Assembly: GCF_040054535.1 (NCBI RefSeq)
Contig: NC_090784.1
Span: forward strand, 5,565,501 to 5,629,500
DNA: 64,000 nt
Direction of reading: 5' to 3'
Origin: Antennarius striatus
Lineage: Eukaryota > Chordata > Actinopteri > Lophiiformes > Antennariidae
Under the pieces are notes generated by a model. The model made no database searches. It was given only the letters and a program-made list of their open reading frames with translations, and was not told where the DNA came from. Every line of letters starts with the position of its first letter. The first letter of the stretch is position 1. The position numbers were made by a program, and so were the translations under genes. Shown in pieces: positions 43,401-59,600 of the stretch.

Positions 43401-46400
43401 TGGGTCCTCGCCATCCCTGATCAACACACCTCCCGAATCTCCTACAAATCTCCGCAAAAAAGGAAGATTGTCTTTTTGTGTGCTCACAGTTCATCTTTTT
43501 TTTTTTTTCATTGACTGACCCTGTGTGTCGGTGTGAGGGTCTGAATGAGCTCCAGCCAAAAGTAAATTTACTCAGTTAACTCTGACAATGCGTATGTTTG
43601 GGAGCAAGGCAAGGACATGACCCCTGTCCAATTCATATCCGCGGAGGCTTGTGGAAAGGAGAGGGAGGGTCACTGACCATCCAGAGCTGGACAAATGGTA
43701 TCCAATGGTGTGAACACTCGACCCACGGAGAAATTCTGTGACTTGCCAAGGAAGAAGAAAAAAAATAAAGGAAATAAATAGGAAAGAGTATCCCAGACCA
43801 GTCATTATGGCTAGAAAGGAAAAGGCAAGAATGCCAGAGTCAACCACACCATTCCTCTTCTTTGCCTACATACTTGATCCATTCACATCAGACATTACAC
43901 ATTATGCTTAAAACATATCTAGATTTAAATTGAGACTTGGGTGGTAAAAAGAGGTTTTGGTTCAACATGGCAAAGTGAGACACATAGCTAAACAAACATG
44001 GGTCAGGGGCAATGAGGCAGCAAGGCAAGGATCTGACTTTGGGAGGGGTAGGAAGGGGGAGGGGGTAGGGGATGGGGGGGGGGGGGGTTCAGGAGGACTT
44101 GATGGACAATTCCACAACACGACTGAGGCAGAGCTTTCACTTAAAAATGGTGCCTGGCCTATCTCAAAAGGTCAGAGCCCAGAACACTAACACACTACAT
44201 TAATCATGAGAGGCTGCGGCTTACCTGTCTAGCGTTTCAGTTGTGCCGTACAGTTAACCTCAATTATGCTTGATTACGAGGTGTGGAAGACACAGGGCCC
44301 GGGCCGGGGCATGCAAAAGATCAGGCATCAATAATGCAACTTCAGATTAGATGTGCCCGTCTGTCACCGTGTAGAACGGATCGACGGTTTCTGCCTCCGT
44401 CGAAACGGGTCTGAAGCGCCATCGTCTGCATAGAACCAGACACATGTATATGAAACATGAACGCATACACTAAAGCATTACGTGGCGTACAAAAGAAAGC
44501 CAAAGGCTTGGTGCTGTCCCAGCCCCCTTCTTGGTAATTGCCCCATTATGTGTTGGTAGTGGATGGAGCCATTACAGATGTTTTATGACGGGGCCATTTT
44601 CATTTTGTCTTCCCAATGAGGGACAGATTTATGGAGCAGCGGCATTCTTCCATTCAGGGGTATAAAACAAAAAAACAAAACCCCACTACTACAATCCCTA
44701 ATACAGAAACACACACATGCTTGCTCACTTGTGAAGTGCGTGTAAATGTAAGGTTACCTTTTACGTGACCGTCCCGACCGTGAGCCTGACCTGTCCCACC
44801 TTCACCTGGCTCACCGCTGTGGCCACAGATGTAAGCAAAGGGTGTTGGCAACAGCTCATGAGATGAATAAATGTTTGATGGCCCTGTGGAACAAGGCACA
44901 CTTCCAGGACAGTCGTAAGCCTCTTTCCCAAGAAGGGGGGTGGGGGCTGCGGTGGGGTGCCTGTAGCATAGGGAGGCAGCAGGCCACGAATAAAACCAAG
45001 TCTGATACTTTCTCACCAAATGCTACTAAAAGGAAACATCATAAAGACCAAAGTAAACACCAGTTAGCTTTTCAGAATTAATCTCGTTTAGCTCACGGTG
45101 ATGGGTTTGAAGTGCAGCGTGGTTTCTTTCCAGAGGCTGTTTTGGTGTGGTTCCCCAGAGTTCCTATTTGGAAATCAAATCTTTAGCTCAGTAGCTTTTA
45201 TGCCAAGTAAAATATTGGTCATAAATTGGGGCCTGAATATGCAGTCTAATTACAGGGCTGTGGTCTGAAAATTTACCCTGCAACTCATGGCTACAATTAT
45301 TAAGGTTAACAATAGGGGTACTGGGGTGGAGATTGAAAAGCTTCAAAGAGATCAACTTATTCTATGACTCCTTTAATTGGCAAAACAAGACTCATGAAAC
45401 AGGAGTAGGTCCCTTTTTGTGCTCGGAATAGTTTTCTCTTCCCGCACAAACTGTCCAAAGTTGTCAGATACAAGTCTTTTAACAAACAAGGTCAGCAAAG
45501 AATCACTCAATATTAATCATTTACCAGAGACGCACAAAGAGATCCGGAGGGACCAGATAGCCTCGAGGACCCGGGGGGGGGGGGGTTTGCAAGGGGAAAC
45601 TGCTTCATCGTGTTACACACTGATATTTCTGACACCCTGTCAAAACTCACCGCTGATTGATTTTTGTATCGTAATGATCGTCTCAGACAAGACGCCCTCA
45701 TCTTCTCATTCCTGAATATCTGTCTCATTGTCGTGGCTCGGGCTATCGGCATCCACTGCAGCTGTCTGAACTAAATCAGGAAAATCAGACCTGGATGAAA
45801 ATCCGAGGGGATGGGTGGGGGAGTTGAATAAATGATATATGGCTGTCGATGTCTGAGGTTAGTTCCTTGTCAATTGTCTCAAATACCTCTCTTTCTCACT
45901 ACAACATAAATTCTGTCACTCGTTCATGAGGAATGGAGTGAGGTTTGTTTGACCAGATGTAACTTTATCAGCGACTCTGTCTCCCTCGCCATTCTTGTGT
46001 CTCTCACATCTCTTAGCGCAGTCACAAAAAAAGTCAGCCTTTCACACAATATTTCTGTTTGCCGTAGTCTGACCTCTTTGTGAACTGCGGTAAAGTGAAA
46101 GGCACTTTCAGCCAAGGGGAATCGGATGGCAGTAACCATATGCCTTTCAACTGATACAAAGGTGGGAAAGGGGGAGACCAAGGATGTGTGTGTGTGTGCA
46201 TGTGTGTGAGAAAGAGTATTTGGTGTGGTGGGAGGGGGTGTTGCATTCTAGGGTGAAAAGGAAAGTGCTGTGCTGCATCTTTTTGTGTTGGTAAAGTGGT
46301 GGCGGTTTAGGATGGGGAGGTTCAGGGGAGGGGGGGGGTGTCGGCTGGATGTGGTGCTGATCTCTAAGCAACATCCAACGGACTGACTGTTGAGTTGGAG

Positions 46401-48290
46401 CCCTCTTATGGATGAGTGCAATGAGTAAACAGCATTCCTTTCTCTCTGTCTGACCCTCTCTGCCTCCTCTTTTTGCCTGTCTTTCCCGTCTTTCTTACTG
46501 TCTGTGTGTATTATAAAAAAACTCTTCATGGCCCGGTCTGGTGTCTCTTAGAGCCGCAGTCCTCTGGCCTTTGGCTGACCAGCAGTCTTCACCGAGGAGG
46601 AAATGTTCTTGCCGACATTGTCTGTTTGTCTGTCTGTTCAGGATTGCTCAGATTTTTAAGAATGGATTTTTTTTTTTTTTGTCACGTCTTTTGTCAAGGT
46701 AGTTTAGAGCCCAAGTCAAGACCCGTTAGATTTTGGGGGTATTCTGGATCATCATCTGGATCCAGAATTATTTCAAAGGATTGTTGGACAGGGGTAATTA
46801 TGAGATTTTTTCCTTCTAACTTCATGGATAATTCAGACAATGCCTGGACAAAAATGATGCAATGATATCCTCATAAGATCTGCCACACGTCAAACATCAT
46901 CTGGATCTAAGTAATTCTCTGGATCTGGTGTTCCAGAATGTTTTAATTTATAGGGCTCACAAAAAAATTCCTGACTGTGAGATAACAAACAAGCAAATAC
47001 TAATGATACAGATTTGAACTTTAGAGCAAACTGTTCTGATTACTGTATATTGTTCTTCTTTAATATCCATCAAACTAATAATGACTAATGTGATTCCAAA
47101 TTTGAAAGGCAGGATTTCATGAGAAAGAGACATATTATGAGGGTCAAACTATCATGGGACTGCATTTAGGTGCAATGACATAATGGGGGAAGCCTTGGTG
47201 GAGTATTGCACTCTGTCTGCTGTCTAGCTAAAATATGAACAAGTAGAAAGGTATGCAACAGAGTGCATGCCTCCTCCAAGGCCGAACAATCCTAAACATC
47301 TATCTAGTCTGGCTGACCCACAGCAAGCCCCTCCAAAATTTTTTTTTGTTGAGTTCACTTCTAGATTTTTTTTTTTTTAAACTGGGGAAATTTTTGAAAA
47401 CTGCTGTGTCAAGAAGACGTGGAAAAAAAAGAGAGCCGCCACAGTGTCTGGACTTACATCACAGTGAAACCTGTTTTCTACTGTTCTATGCTGCACCCTT
47501 TCGTAAGGCGTCATGGAAATCCAACCTGTACATTTTACAAGTAAACAAAACAATAAGTTGGCAAACAGACACTGGTAAAAAAAAAAAAAAAGCTTCTCAG
47601 TGGAGGTGGTTACAAGCTAAAGAAAATGAACTCTAGCCAACAACACTGGCCCCAGCCTCAGGTCACCGAGGCATGACTCAGGACCTCCTTCTTTTGTTTA
47701 TTGATGTATGATGGGGTGCAGGGGAACTTTAGTCCAGTCAGAACTGTCTGTGGAGAAAGTGGCCTGAGAGTAATTGTTAAGCTCAAAAAGAGGTATTCAC
47801 AATACCAATAGCTATGCCAAACACTACATGTTTTTGTGAATCATATGCACGAATAAAAACAAAAACAAATTGTGTTACATGCAATGTAAGCATGGAATTT
47901 CAAGAAAATTGAAAATAAATGGTCAAGGATCAGATATCCATTTAAAACCACTTAAAGTTTGATTTAAATTTGTTGATAAAATTGGTTTATGCCGCATAAA
48001 TGAAAATTATAAATATTATAAATATTCTGTATTTGTTCAGGTGTACCTCTCATGTTGTCACCGCTAAGAAATGTGCTAAAACATTCAGGAAATGACTGAG
48101 TCAGTCAGTCAGCCAACATCACACTCATCTTTTTTCCATTTGGAATAACACATCTTCAGTCATCATCCTCATGGGCTCAAGTATAACATATCCAGCACTA
48201 GTAGTCACCTTGTACAACCTCAAACCACGTGACAGACCATAATGTCAACACTTTTCAGCCCACTCTGTGACCCGTGTACATTTATCAATC
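40456..48290. other. gdf6 downstream gene-free region, first part
   Basis: No exon with recognisable protein similarity was found. G-rich runs lie at 44041-44090, 45571-45583 and 46316-46340. Segments at 44515-44660 and 45165-45310 are of balanced composition, free of simple repeats and rich in homeodomain-like TAATTA cores, so they are candidate regulatory elements. Around 47190-47290 the text resembles a dispersed fish repeat (gcaacagagtgcatgcctcc). Confidence 0.4.
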
Positions 48291-48448
48291 AATCAACCAA
48301 CCTTTTTATATATAGGTTTATATAGCGCTTAATATTAGACATTTTGAAACACTTTAACATTAAGAAAAAAAGTGACAGGTACACACACACACACACGCAC
48401 ACACACACACACACACACGCACACACAAACACACACACACACACACAC
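48285..48448. repeat. Retroelement 3'-end-like (ATCA)n remnant followed by imperfect (CA)n
   Basis: atcaatcaatcaaccaacct followed by tatatagcgcttaa (48285-48330) resembles the short-repeat tail and terminus seen at 55360 with the LINE fragment. An imperfect CA array runs 48381-48448. Confidence 0.5.
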
Positions 48449-49305
48449 GAAAGAAAAACAATTTATTACCTGAAAGAAGACAATATCACAGTCATAATGC
48501 GATAGTTATAGTTTATTTCAATCTTAATTCTGCCCTCTAGAAGACTCAGTTTCTTATTCATGATAAATGTAGGATGTTTCTGACAATTTTTAAAGCACTT
48601 ATTCACATTTCTGAAGGCATTCATAGGGTAGATTCAGACATTCTTGAATCCAAAAATCAGTTCACGCAGCAACTTGTAGCCTCATTTCACTTTATTTTAT
48701 TTGTCTGCATAGCAGACACGGCCACTGCACAGACTTTGCCTGCATAGTAAATTTGATATATGTGTGTTCAGACGGTAAGGGAGAGCACGCCTCTGACTGA
48801 CCACAGAAACCCATCAGAAACTGCAGTTCAGACTCTCTGGGGCAAAGCCAGATTTTTTTTTGTTGCTGTGGTTGAAAATACTTTTGGTTCATGCTGATTC
48901 ATGTTTGCCTCATGTCTGAGTGAATTTGCATAAGTTAATGTACACTGGTTTCTTTGTATATTATTATCATGTCTACAATTCTGTCCGAGAACACCTCAAA
49001 GTATGTATATATGAATAAGTATATATTGTAATACCAAATCGCTGAGGCTCCATGATAGGGTATAACTATGTTGTCGTTAAGATGTGAATAAGGCTGGTTT
49101 GCATGTCCTATTTTAAACTCAACCTTGGATACATGACATGCATGTGTGTAGTGTGTGTTCACATATCGTTCATATTTAGTCGGCATACCTCAAACACATA
49201 AATGGATTACTTTAAATATATTACATACAGAAGCAAGTATTTAGTGATATAAAAAAATCAAGAACAGTTGTCTTATCATTTCTAAATCATCACCAGTGCA
49301 GCGTT

Positions 49306-51354
<2,049 letters not shown>

Positions 51355-51364
51355 AACCGAAACC

Positions 51365-51565
51365 CTGGATTCCAGTTGTTATTGACCGTAGGTGTGAATG
51401 TGTGTGTGTGTGCACGTTTGTCTGGGTCTCTGTGTGGCTCTACGGTGCACTGGCATCGCGCCCGGAGTGTCCCCCGCCTCACACCCTCAGTCATGTGGGA
51501 TAGGTTCCAGCTACCCGCAACAGCGGATGAAGTGGTCAAAGAAAATGGATGGAAGGAAGGACATT
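51365..51565 (+). mobile_element. Dispersed teleost repeat with embedded microsatellites, copy 2
   Basis: Shares with the reverse complement of 27546-27690 the ordered blocks ctgtgtggctct, gtgcactggc, tcgc.cccggagt, ccgcctca, ccctcagtca and gataggttcc or gataggctcc. A short (TG)n precedes and GGAT-like repeats follow, as in copy 1. Family not assigned. Confidence 0.65.
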
Positions 51566-53957
51566 TGATGATGAAAATGAATAAAAGACATGAAAAGTTG
51601 TCATTACATGTGGAGACCTCTTCGACCACATTACATAATGTGTCATTGAAGCATCAAGATGATAAAATAATGTGAAGGTTGCTTTTTAACCTGTTAAAGA
51701 TAATTGTCTACATGTCTCCAAACATAATTACATTAATCAGAAACTGTATTCAGAGAGACTGTAAATCAAATATAATGAGTGACATTTGCAACTTGTATAT
51801 TTTTACATTTATGAAGTTGCTATGACTGCATGTTTCCATTTTCTACACCTGCTTTTTCCTACGAAGGGTCTCCATGTAGAAGTTAGAATTCATGGAACCA
51901 ATTCCAGAAACCCTCAAGAATTTGGCGGTCTCAGTTCACCTGCATGTGTTTGTACTGTGGGAACAAACTGGATCATCTGCAGTGAATCCACACAAACACA
52001 GACATCACACGAAACCTCCAAGACAGAACCAGCAAAGACTTTCAAAGGGTCTCTTCAAAAATATCCTCTCCACATGCATAATGTAATGGTTCGTCCTTGT
52101 CTGAAGGCAAGAGCCCCTTGATAGCCATAATATACAGTCAGCCATGACTCTTTGGCTCCAGTTCCTGGACTCAAACTGAACCTGAGTGCATCTGTGCACA
52201 GTAAACTTTTCTGTTTTCTGTTTAGTCTGGCCGCAGCATTCTACTAAAAGATTTGAAAATTGCCTACTTAAAAAAAAAAAAAAAAGAAGAAGGAAAAAAA
52301 AAGCACTTCTCATCCAACAACTGTCCAAGTAGTTGAGAATGTACGGAGCGGAGAAATGCATAGCATCTATTAATTTGTGTCAATAAATGCATGAATTTAC
52401 AGACATGTCAATTTTATAAGGCTCTGACCAGAGTGCCAACACTTTCCACTAACGGCGAGTTGGCCAAATAAAATGGCTCAACTGTTTATGATTGATTGCT
52501 CACAGGAACAACAGTTAAGGTTTGGCGAACTGCATCTGCCTACCTAAAGCAATTTTGAGAGTGTGTGTGCCTGCACGTGTGTGTGTATGTGTGTGTGTGC
52601 GTGTTTTGCGCATATTTAATATGATTTTCAACATCTGCTCAGAATGAGTCAGTTTTTTTATACACATGCTGTACAGATGCACAAGTTTCCGCGCATAATT
52701 CAAATTTCTCTTGTCTAAATGAAGTAACATATAATTACACCTGGAGTTCCACACTTTTAAATATAATTACATGAGCTATTTGAAATTGATAACAGAGCCA
52801 GTGGATCTAAACCCCACCCGGCCAGAAATGAGTGGGACTGTCGTGGTTCGCTGTTTGCTGATTTATTGGCCATATATACTACCGTGTGTACTTAACTTGC
52901 CTTGGAAAACATGTGGATAAAAATTACAGCTCCCCTCTTTTTTTTTTTTTTTTCGACCCTCTCACACAGACCACATTGTGCTCTTCACCAATCACATTGC
53001 TGGCTTTCCAGTGTCATTTGAGGTGGGAACCCTCATAGGAGGGTGGGTGGGAGTTAGACACTAGCCTGAATAAATAAACCCGGAAACATTAAAAAGCCTT
53101 TTCCCCTTCACCTTTGAACTTGTGCATTAGATTGTGTAAACATACATTGAGACGTTTAGACACAGCCTCTCCTGACACGGCGCTACACACTCCAGCGGTT
53201 CTTCCTCCACCATCGACTACAGACCTACTGCCTGTTTGTGTGGGAGTGAAAACAGTCAGGGCTAAAAGCAACATCACTAAGTATTAACAGGAGGAAGCTA
53301 GGTTATTTTTCCCCTGATATGAACCCATCACACACCGATGACATGCTATATTGTTGTTTGTGACTCCTTCAAATAAAGGAATATCTATTTGAGTCTAGTT
53401 GCTTCTAATTTGATTGGGTATCCCTGCTTGAGTTGAAAAGTTTTAAAAGTTTTGTCCAGGTAAAATGGAACGAGTAGCAGAGTGTGAAAAAAAACCAAAC
53501 TTAGGTTTTATGATGCTCGTTTCTGATGGACGTATAGTTGTAAAAGGAATGAAGTAAAACATTGATAACAGATATGTGAATTGATTGTCATAATAAATGC
53601 CGGTTCAGCATGGAAGCAGCTAGTGTTAACACAAATCCAGTAAGCTGAGCAGCTCCCTGTGTTCTGGACTGTAGTTCTACTCCAGATGTTGGCGAGGGAA
53701 GTGTAGACTGTCAGCTGATGATCAGAGGAGATCCTTCCTCTGTCATTCAAACCATTGGAGAAAACATGATCGTATGGACGACGCCATATGCTCAGTGCAA
53801 ATCATGAGTCAAGGGGCAAAACTGCCATGAATAATATTAATCAGCAGTGTTTTGTAGTACGTAAATGTCATTCTAATGATGGGTTAGGAGAAAACACCCA
53901 CACATAGAGGGTAGGAACCTTTTCTAATAATACCTTTTTTATGGGTGAGGTATTAGA
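51566..53957. other. gdf6 downstream gene-free region, third part
   Basis: A poly-A/poly-purine run lies at 52269-52301 and poly-T at 52938-52953. No coding exon, RNA gene or clear transposon was recognised. Confidence 0.4.
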
Positions 53958-53960
53958 ATA

Positions 53961-54091
53961 CAACAACAACAACAACAACAACGACAGCGACAACAACAAC
54001 AACTGCCACAATTGAACTTTACCTTCATCCATCCATCCATCCATCCATCCATCCATCCACCATCCATCCACCCATCCGTCCATCCATCCAT
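53961..54091. repeat. (CAA)n and (ATCC)n compound microsatellite
   Basis: A CAA trinucleotide array (53961-54005) is followed 20 bp later by ATCC tetranucleotides with small breaks (54025-54091). Confidence 0.95.
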
Positions 54092-54381
54092 CTATTCAGG
54101 GTAATTTCTGCATGAGAAAATATTTCATTTGGTTTAAATATTCAAGAAGATTTTGATCACGTTAATTTCATTTCACATTTTATAAATGTGAAATCTAAAG
54201 GACATATTTACTGGATTAAATCGTTCATTTAAAATGGGCATAAACAAAGTTTCTTTGGTCTCTGCTTAAAATGGATGCAGGTATGTCAGCAGGGCCACAC
54301 TGAAGTCGACACAGGATGAAGTTACCACTGTGGACTTCTGAGGAACTACCTGGGTGGGCAGGGAAGAGAGTTTGGGCAGTC

Positions 54382-54469
<88 letters not shown>
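54382..54469. repeat. (CA)n microsatellite, about 88 bp
   Basis: Pure CA array; the poly-His-Thr frames over it are artefacts. Confidence 0.98.
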
Positions 54470-54470
<1 letters not shown>

Positions 54471-55354
54471 GTCGAAAAGAGGAGAAGGGAATTTGAGTGG
54501 GAATGGAGAGCTGAGGTAAGAATGGAAGTGTTTCAAGTTTATGAAGCTCAGTTCAAAGGAGCCATTTTTTTGTCTTCAAATAGGTCCTTATCACTATGCA
54601 AACACAAGCCCTTCAATATTTTAAGATACTTTGAATAACCCAAAATAAAGTATTTGTCACAGACAGGAGCAGCAGAGGTTGAGCTTAAGTGGATTTAAAT
54701 GGTCTTGATATAATAGTGACACCTCTACATGACCTACAGGAGCAAATAAGATCATTATGGATAAAACCGTCTAGTTCTACAAACAATCCTTATTGCCTGC
54801 GGAGTATGATTACAAGACAAGAGGAAAGGAGTTTTCTTTATACTTCATATAAAAATTGTGGTTAAATCTGATACCAGGTTTGAATCTGCAAGGAGAAAAA
54901 AAAATGACTCAGAGAAAAGATCAAATAGAGTTGTGCAAGGGCAAAAACACACAGCGGCCATGGTTATTCATTGAACATGTGAGAGAAATATCATGAATTG
55001 ATTCTTCTTATCCTCCTCCTTCTCCCCCCCCTTTTATTTAACATAGTTAATGTTGATAATTTCAGCTTTTCCCACAAAAAAAAAATCATTATTCTAATCA
55101 GCATTGAGACATGAATGAAGTAAACATCATTTTTGGTTAAAACAGATGACTTGTTTGTTGTCTGATTGAAAGGCATCTGCTCAGAGCATCGATAAGTTAA
55201 CCACCCTGCGGAGTCCAAACACTGGTTGTGACGGCTAATGAATTGGCTAAGACTGATGAAATGATGAATTTGGGGAATTTACGAGGACTGGGCAATGATG
55301 GGTCTGTGGAGGGAGCACATGACACAGAACCTGACCAAACAGTTAAAGACAGCA

Positions 55355-56660
55355 GAGGGATCAATCAATCAATCAACTTTTATTTTTATAGCACTGAATC
55401 ATATCAGAAGACATTTCTAAGCACTTTACAGATAGAAAGCCAACAATGCCCTCCAGAGAGAGCATAAGCAACGGTGGCGGGGAAAAACTCCCTCATTGAG
55501 GAAGAAACTCCGGGCAGGACCCAGGCTCTGGAGGGCGGTCATCTGCCTTGACCTGTTGGTTGGAAAACAGAAATACATTGGGGAGAGAGATAGGTCAAGT
55601 AAAAGAGAAAGAGAGAGCGAGAGAGTGGCAGACAGACCAGTTTGAGTTTAATGTCCACAGTGCTGTTGCTGAATTGGGGGCGGGATTTCCAGGCCTTTGG
55701 ATATCCTGTCTTCCATCCGCGTTCTCCACCTGTGGAACGGAGGCACAAAGACAGCAGCAGTATCGTGCAGACAGAGAGTGTGGTTTGACAGTAATAGTAA
55801 TAAATTCTAGGAATAGTAATAAATTCTAAGAGCATAGAAAGATAAAGAAAGTGAAGGAGAAGTGACAGACGCTCCGGAGTATCTCCCTTTAACGGGAGAG
55901 ATGGAGAAAAATACCCTTAGCAGCCTAGGCCTATAGCAGCATATCTAGTGGGGTGAGTGTTATTTCTAATAATAGGCTCTATCAAAGAGGAGGGTTTTTA
56001 GTCTACTCTTAAATAAGCTGAGAGAGTCTGCCCCCCGGACTGAAGCTGGGAGATCGTTCCAGAGTAAAGGGGCCAGATAGCTGAAGCTTCTGCCTCCTGT
56101 TCTACTCTTAAAAACCCAACGGGTCGCCAGAAATCCTGCATCCTCTGATCGAAGGGCCCTGGGGGGGTGATATACTTCAATAAGATCTTCAATGTAAGAT
56201 GGAGCCTTACAGTGGAGAGCTTTATGTTTGATCATTGTATTCTATAATTAATCGGGAGCCAATGAAGTGATGCCAGGACAGGAGAGATGTGTTCTCTCCT
56301 CCCAGTTCGAGTCAGTAAGCGGGCAGCTGCATTCTGAACTAACTGTGGAGTCCTAATAGAGGAGCTAGAACAGCCTGATAATAAGGAATTGCAGTAATCC
56401 AATCTAGAAGTAACAAAGGCATGAATGATTTTCTCTGCATCTTTAAAGGATAAGAAATTTCTAACTTTAGCAATATTTCACAAGTGAAAGAAGGCTGTCC
56501 GGGATACAGACTTGATATGAGAATTAAAGGATAGATCTTGATCAAAAATCACTCCCAGGCTCCTGACTTCATTGGTGGAGGATGACAGAGGGATGACAGG
56601 CTGACAATAAAGTTCTAATAGTGGTCGATGACAGAATATTAAGACTGGGCATGCCTGAGA
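55355..56660 (-). mobile_element. L2-clade LINE fragment, 3' part of reverse transcriptase plus tail
   Basis: On the minus strand, 56640 down to 55966 gives the C-terminal part of a CR1/L2-type reverse transcriptase with stops and a shift. Seen in order are RLDYCNSLLSG, LVQNAAARLLTRT, ASLHWLP, Y 'KALHCKAPSYIEDLI', LLWNDLPASVRGADSLSLFK and a terminal LLFDRAYY stop. The tail continues to about 55355, where the element ends in TTGATTGATTGAT-type repeats (plus strand atcaatcaatcaac). It is 5'-truncated, which is usual for LINE insertions, and interrupted by in-frame stops, so it is inactive. Confidence 0.8.
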
Positions 56661-59600
56661 GGTTTGAATGATGGGGTGATATTAGAATAAATTAATTAGC
56701 TAAGTAATTCAAAAAACTTGGGTAAATTTACACTACATTGGATAGTCACACATATTAGTTTTATATCAGGTCTGTAAACAGTAGTTTAGCAAACTGAAAC
56801 GTTTTTCCCATCATCAAAAAACTCCAAGGTGAAAAGCTAAATATGTGGTGTCAAAATGTAGATTAACTAAGAACAGAACATCACATTTGGGAACCTTAAT
56901 TCACCATTCAAAAGTTCAGAGTCTCACCTAATTGCCCTCAACAAATAATGTATCTGTAAAGCATGCATACATTGTGTGTCCATACGTGTTCATGTGCATA
57001 TGACCTGCATTATCTTGCTTTTCTTTGGTTACAGAGTACTCTAGGGTTTTTAGCTCAGGAGCTGGAGCCCTTAGGCAGACAGCAGGGGTTCCATACACAG
57101 CTTCCTGTAAAAAAATACCTCTCCACATCCTAATTAATGTGAAGGGCAGGCCCAAGATCCCTATAAAATCATACAAGACTATACCAATTTCCTGGTAGCT
57201 TGCTTGCTACATGTGCTTCTTGTTCCTCAGCAAAAGAGTTTCCTTCCCTGCAAACCTCATGAAGATTTATACACTGCCACCAGCAGCAGCAGCAGCCATG
57301 TTCCTTCCAACTTTCATTTTCATCTTTTCTTGTATTTTCTCTCAATGTGATTTTTATTTTCTACCATGAAACGCAGAGATAAGGCTTCCTGTCCTTTTGC
57401 TCTGACATAAAGCATGAAGATCTGATGAAACGGAGATGTCAGCACAGCAGAGGAAACACATGGTGTCTGCTTGTTGAATGAGGGACTGGCTTAAATCATT
57501 TGGCTAGGAAAGACGTTTTTGTGTGTTTGTCTGTGTACCTGTCTGCGTGTATGTGTGTCTGTTTGGGAATGTGTGATTGTGTTGGTGAGTTGGCGCTGAG
57601 GTATAAGAGGCCCAAAAGCAGACATGCTAAAAAATTATAAAGAAACACAGACTGATTGCATGCGCGGCTGCACCCCAACACTCAGAAGCAGTAACAAAGC
57701 CATCTGTCTGAAATGTAACAGATCGCCCCAAAGACACACACGCCTAGAGGCCAACACATACGTGAGAATTCACACAAAGCATGCACGCCATCCTCTTTAC
57801 CATTACTACCATGTTTCTTACATGTTCAATTTGCATGATTTCCAGTTTGCTAATCAGATGAATTTTCAGTTACACATTCATTTTGTGCAAGTCTTTATTT
57901 TTATATTAAAGTTTGTCCCTTGTACCACATTTTATGTGAACACTGTCAAACACTAGAGACAGGATTAAACCCAAGTGGAAACCCCCCTATGTTCTCAAAG
58001 TTCATTCAGCTACGTGGCATTAGGGTGTTAACAAATATTCCACTTTCTGGCGTGTTTGATCCAGTGTCTGTGGACAGGTCCACACCTCTCACTACTAACG
58101 TTCAGCTGAAGATTATATTCGGCCGTGTGACATGTCAGACATCATGTGCTGCCACAGACCTGATATCTGTTTGTTCACCGTAACCATGAACTTTCCCAAA
58201 CCTAAAATAAGTATTATAATTTCACAACTCAATCGTCAATGTACATTTGTTTCACAACTTTAACCATAAGAAATAATGCTGGCATTAAACCTACAAGGAC
58301 TTTATTTTATGTAATCTAAGGTCTTGTAAAACTATCTGAGAACAATGTTCCAGGACAGGATATGATGGGATATGTGGAGTGACAACATACATGTGTGTGT
58401 TTGTGTGTGTGTGTGCATGCGTGTGTGTGTACTGTATATAGTAGTGAACGCCTGGTATCATCTCTGAAATCCTGATGCAACATTATCCATCTCACAAGTA
58501 GTTTGGATAGACAAACACTAAAATAAAACAGCTTGGCCTCAAAGTGGAGTATAAACTGAAATCATGAGCTAAACTGTTGCATGTCAAACAAATGATAAAA
58601 CTGTCTAATCACTGTTGACTTGATGTTGGAAGATGGAACAGAGTTTCCGTTGTGTGCTAAACCATCTGATCTGGAAGATTTCAATGTCCTGGATGAAAAG
58701 GCAAAAAGTCAGTTCAAATATCTGTTTCGTAATAATTCATGGAAATCCAATAATATCTAACAATATAATGTTGTATTTCAAACCCAATTCAACAGCAATT
58801 AAAGAGAACCAGCTATCAGATAATTTTTCCTTTAAAAAGTAGTGTCAATCCAGACAGTGAACACATGACAGATTGAAAAATAAGAATGACGATAAATACA
58901 CTTTTTCTCATTAAAAAACAACAACATTGATAATGGTAAAACTTTCTGGTAAACATTTTTTTAGAATTCCTCAACCTTCCAATTGGATCTCTTCTTCAAA
59001 GCTTCCGAACTTTCTGAGGTTTAGCCACGCTTAGCTCAGCCTGAACATAAGATACCTTTCACTTTGAAGATTAATGAGAGATTTCAATATGCCAGACTTC
59101 TGTAGATCTTTACGGTACAAACCTCCAACAGAATCTCCCCAAGACTTCCATCTGTTTTCCAGCGAAGTCATTAGGCAAATCAAAACTCCACATCCTCAAA
59201 TATCCCCATAAAGCCTTTTTTGATTATTTTTGCTCACAGGAGGTTGATGATTGGCCAGAGGTAGACTAGATGAGGCCTATAAATAGCCAACGTGCTGAAA
59301 TGGTGTTGATTTTTTGATGGGAAAATTCTGTCAAAGTGCTGAAAAGTTATGACCTCCTATTCAAATGAATATAAAAAATGATGCACCGAAACACTTTTTT
59401 TTTTTTTTGAACAAGTGTGCAGCTGTACAGCTGAGTGAGTGACTTAATAAGAGAGCGGTTGCGATCTGGATGTTAAAGGTAGGAAGAACAAATGTAGACT
59501 CCAGACTCCTGTTACGTGTTACTGGACCTCCGTAGCAGTCATTTCCTCCACTGATGCAAACACACCCAGTGTAGGATATTGCTTGTATAACGCACATAAA

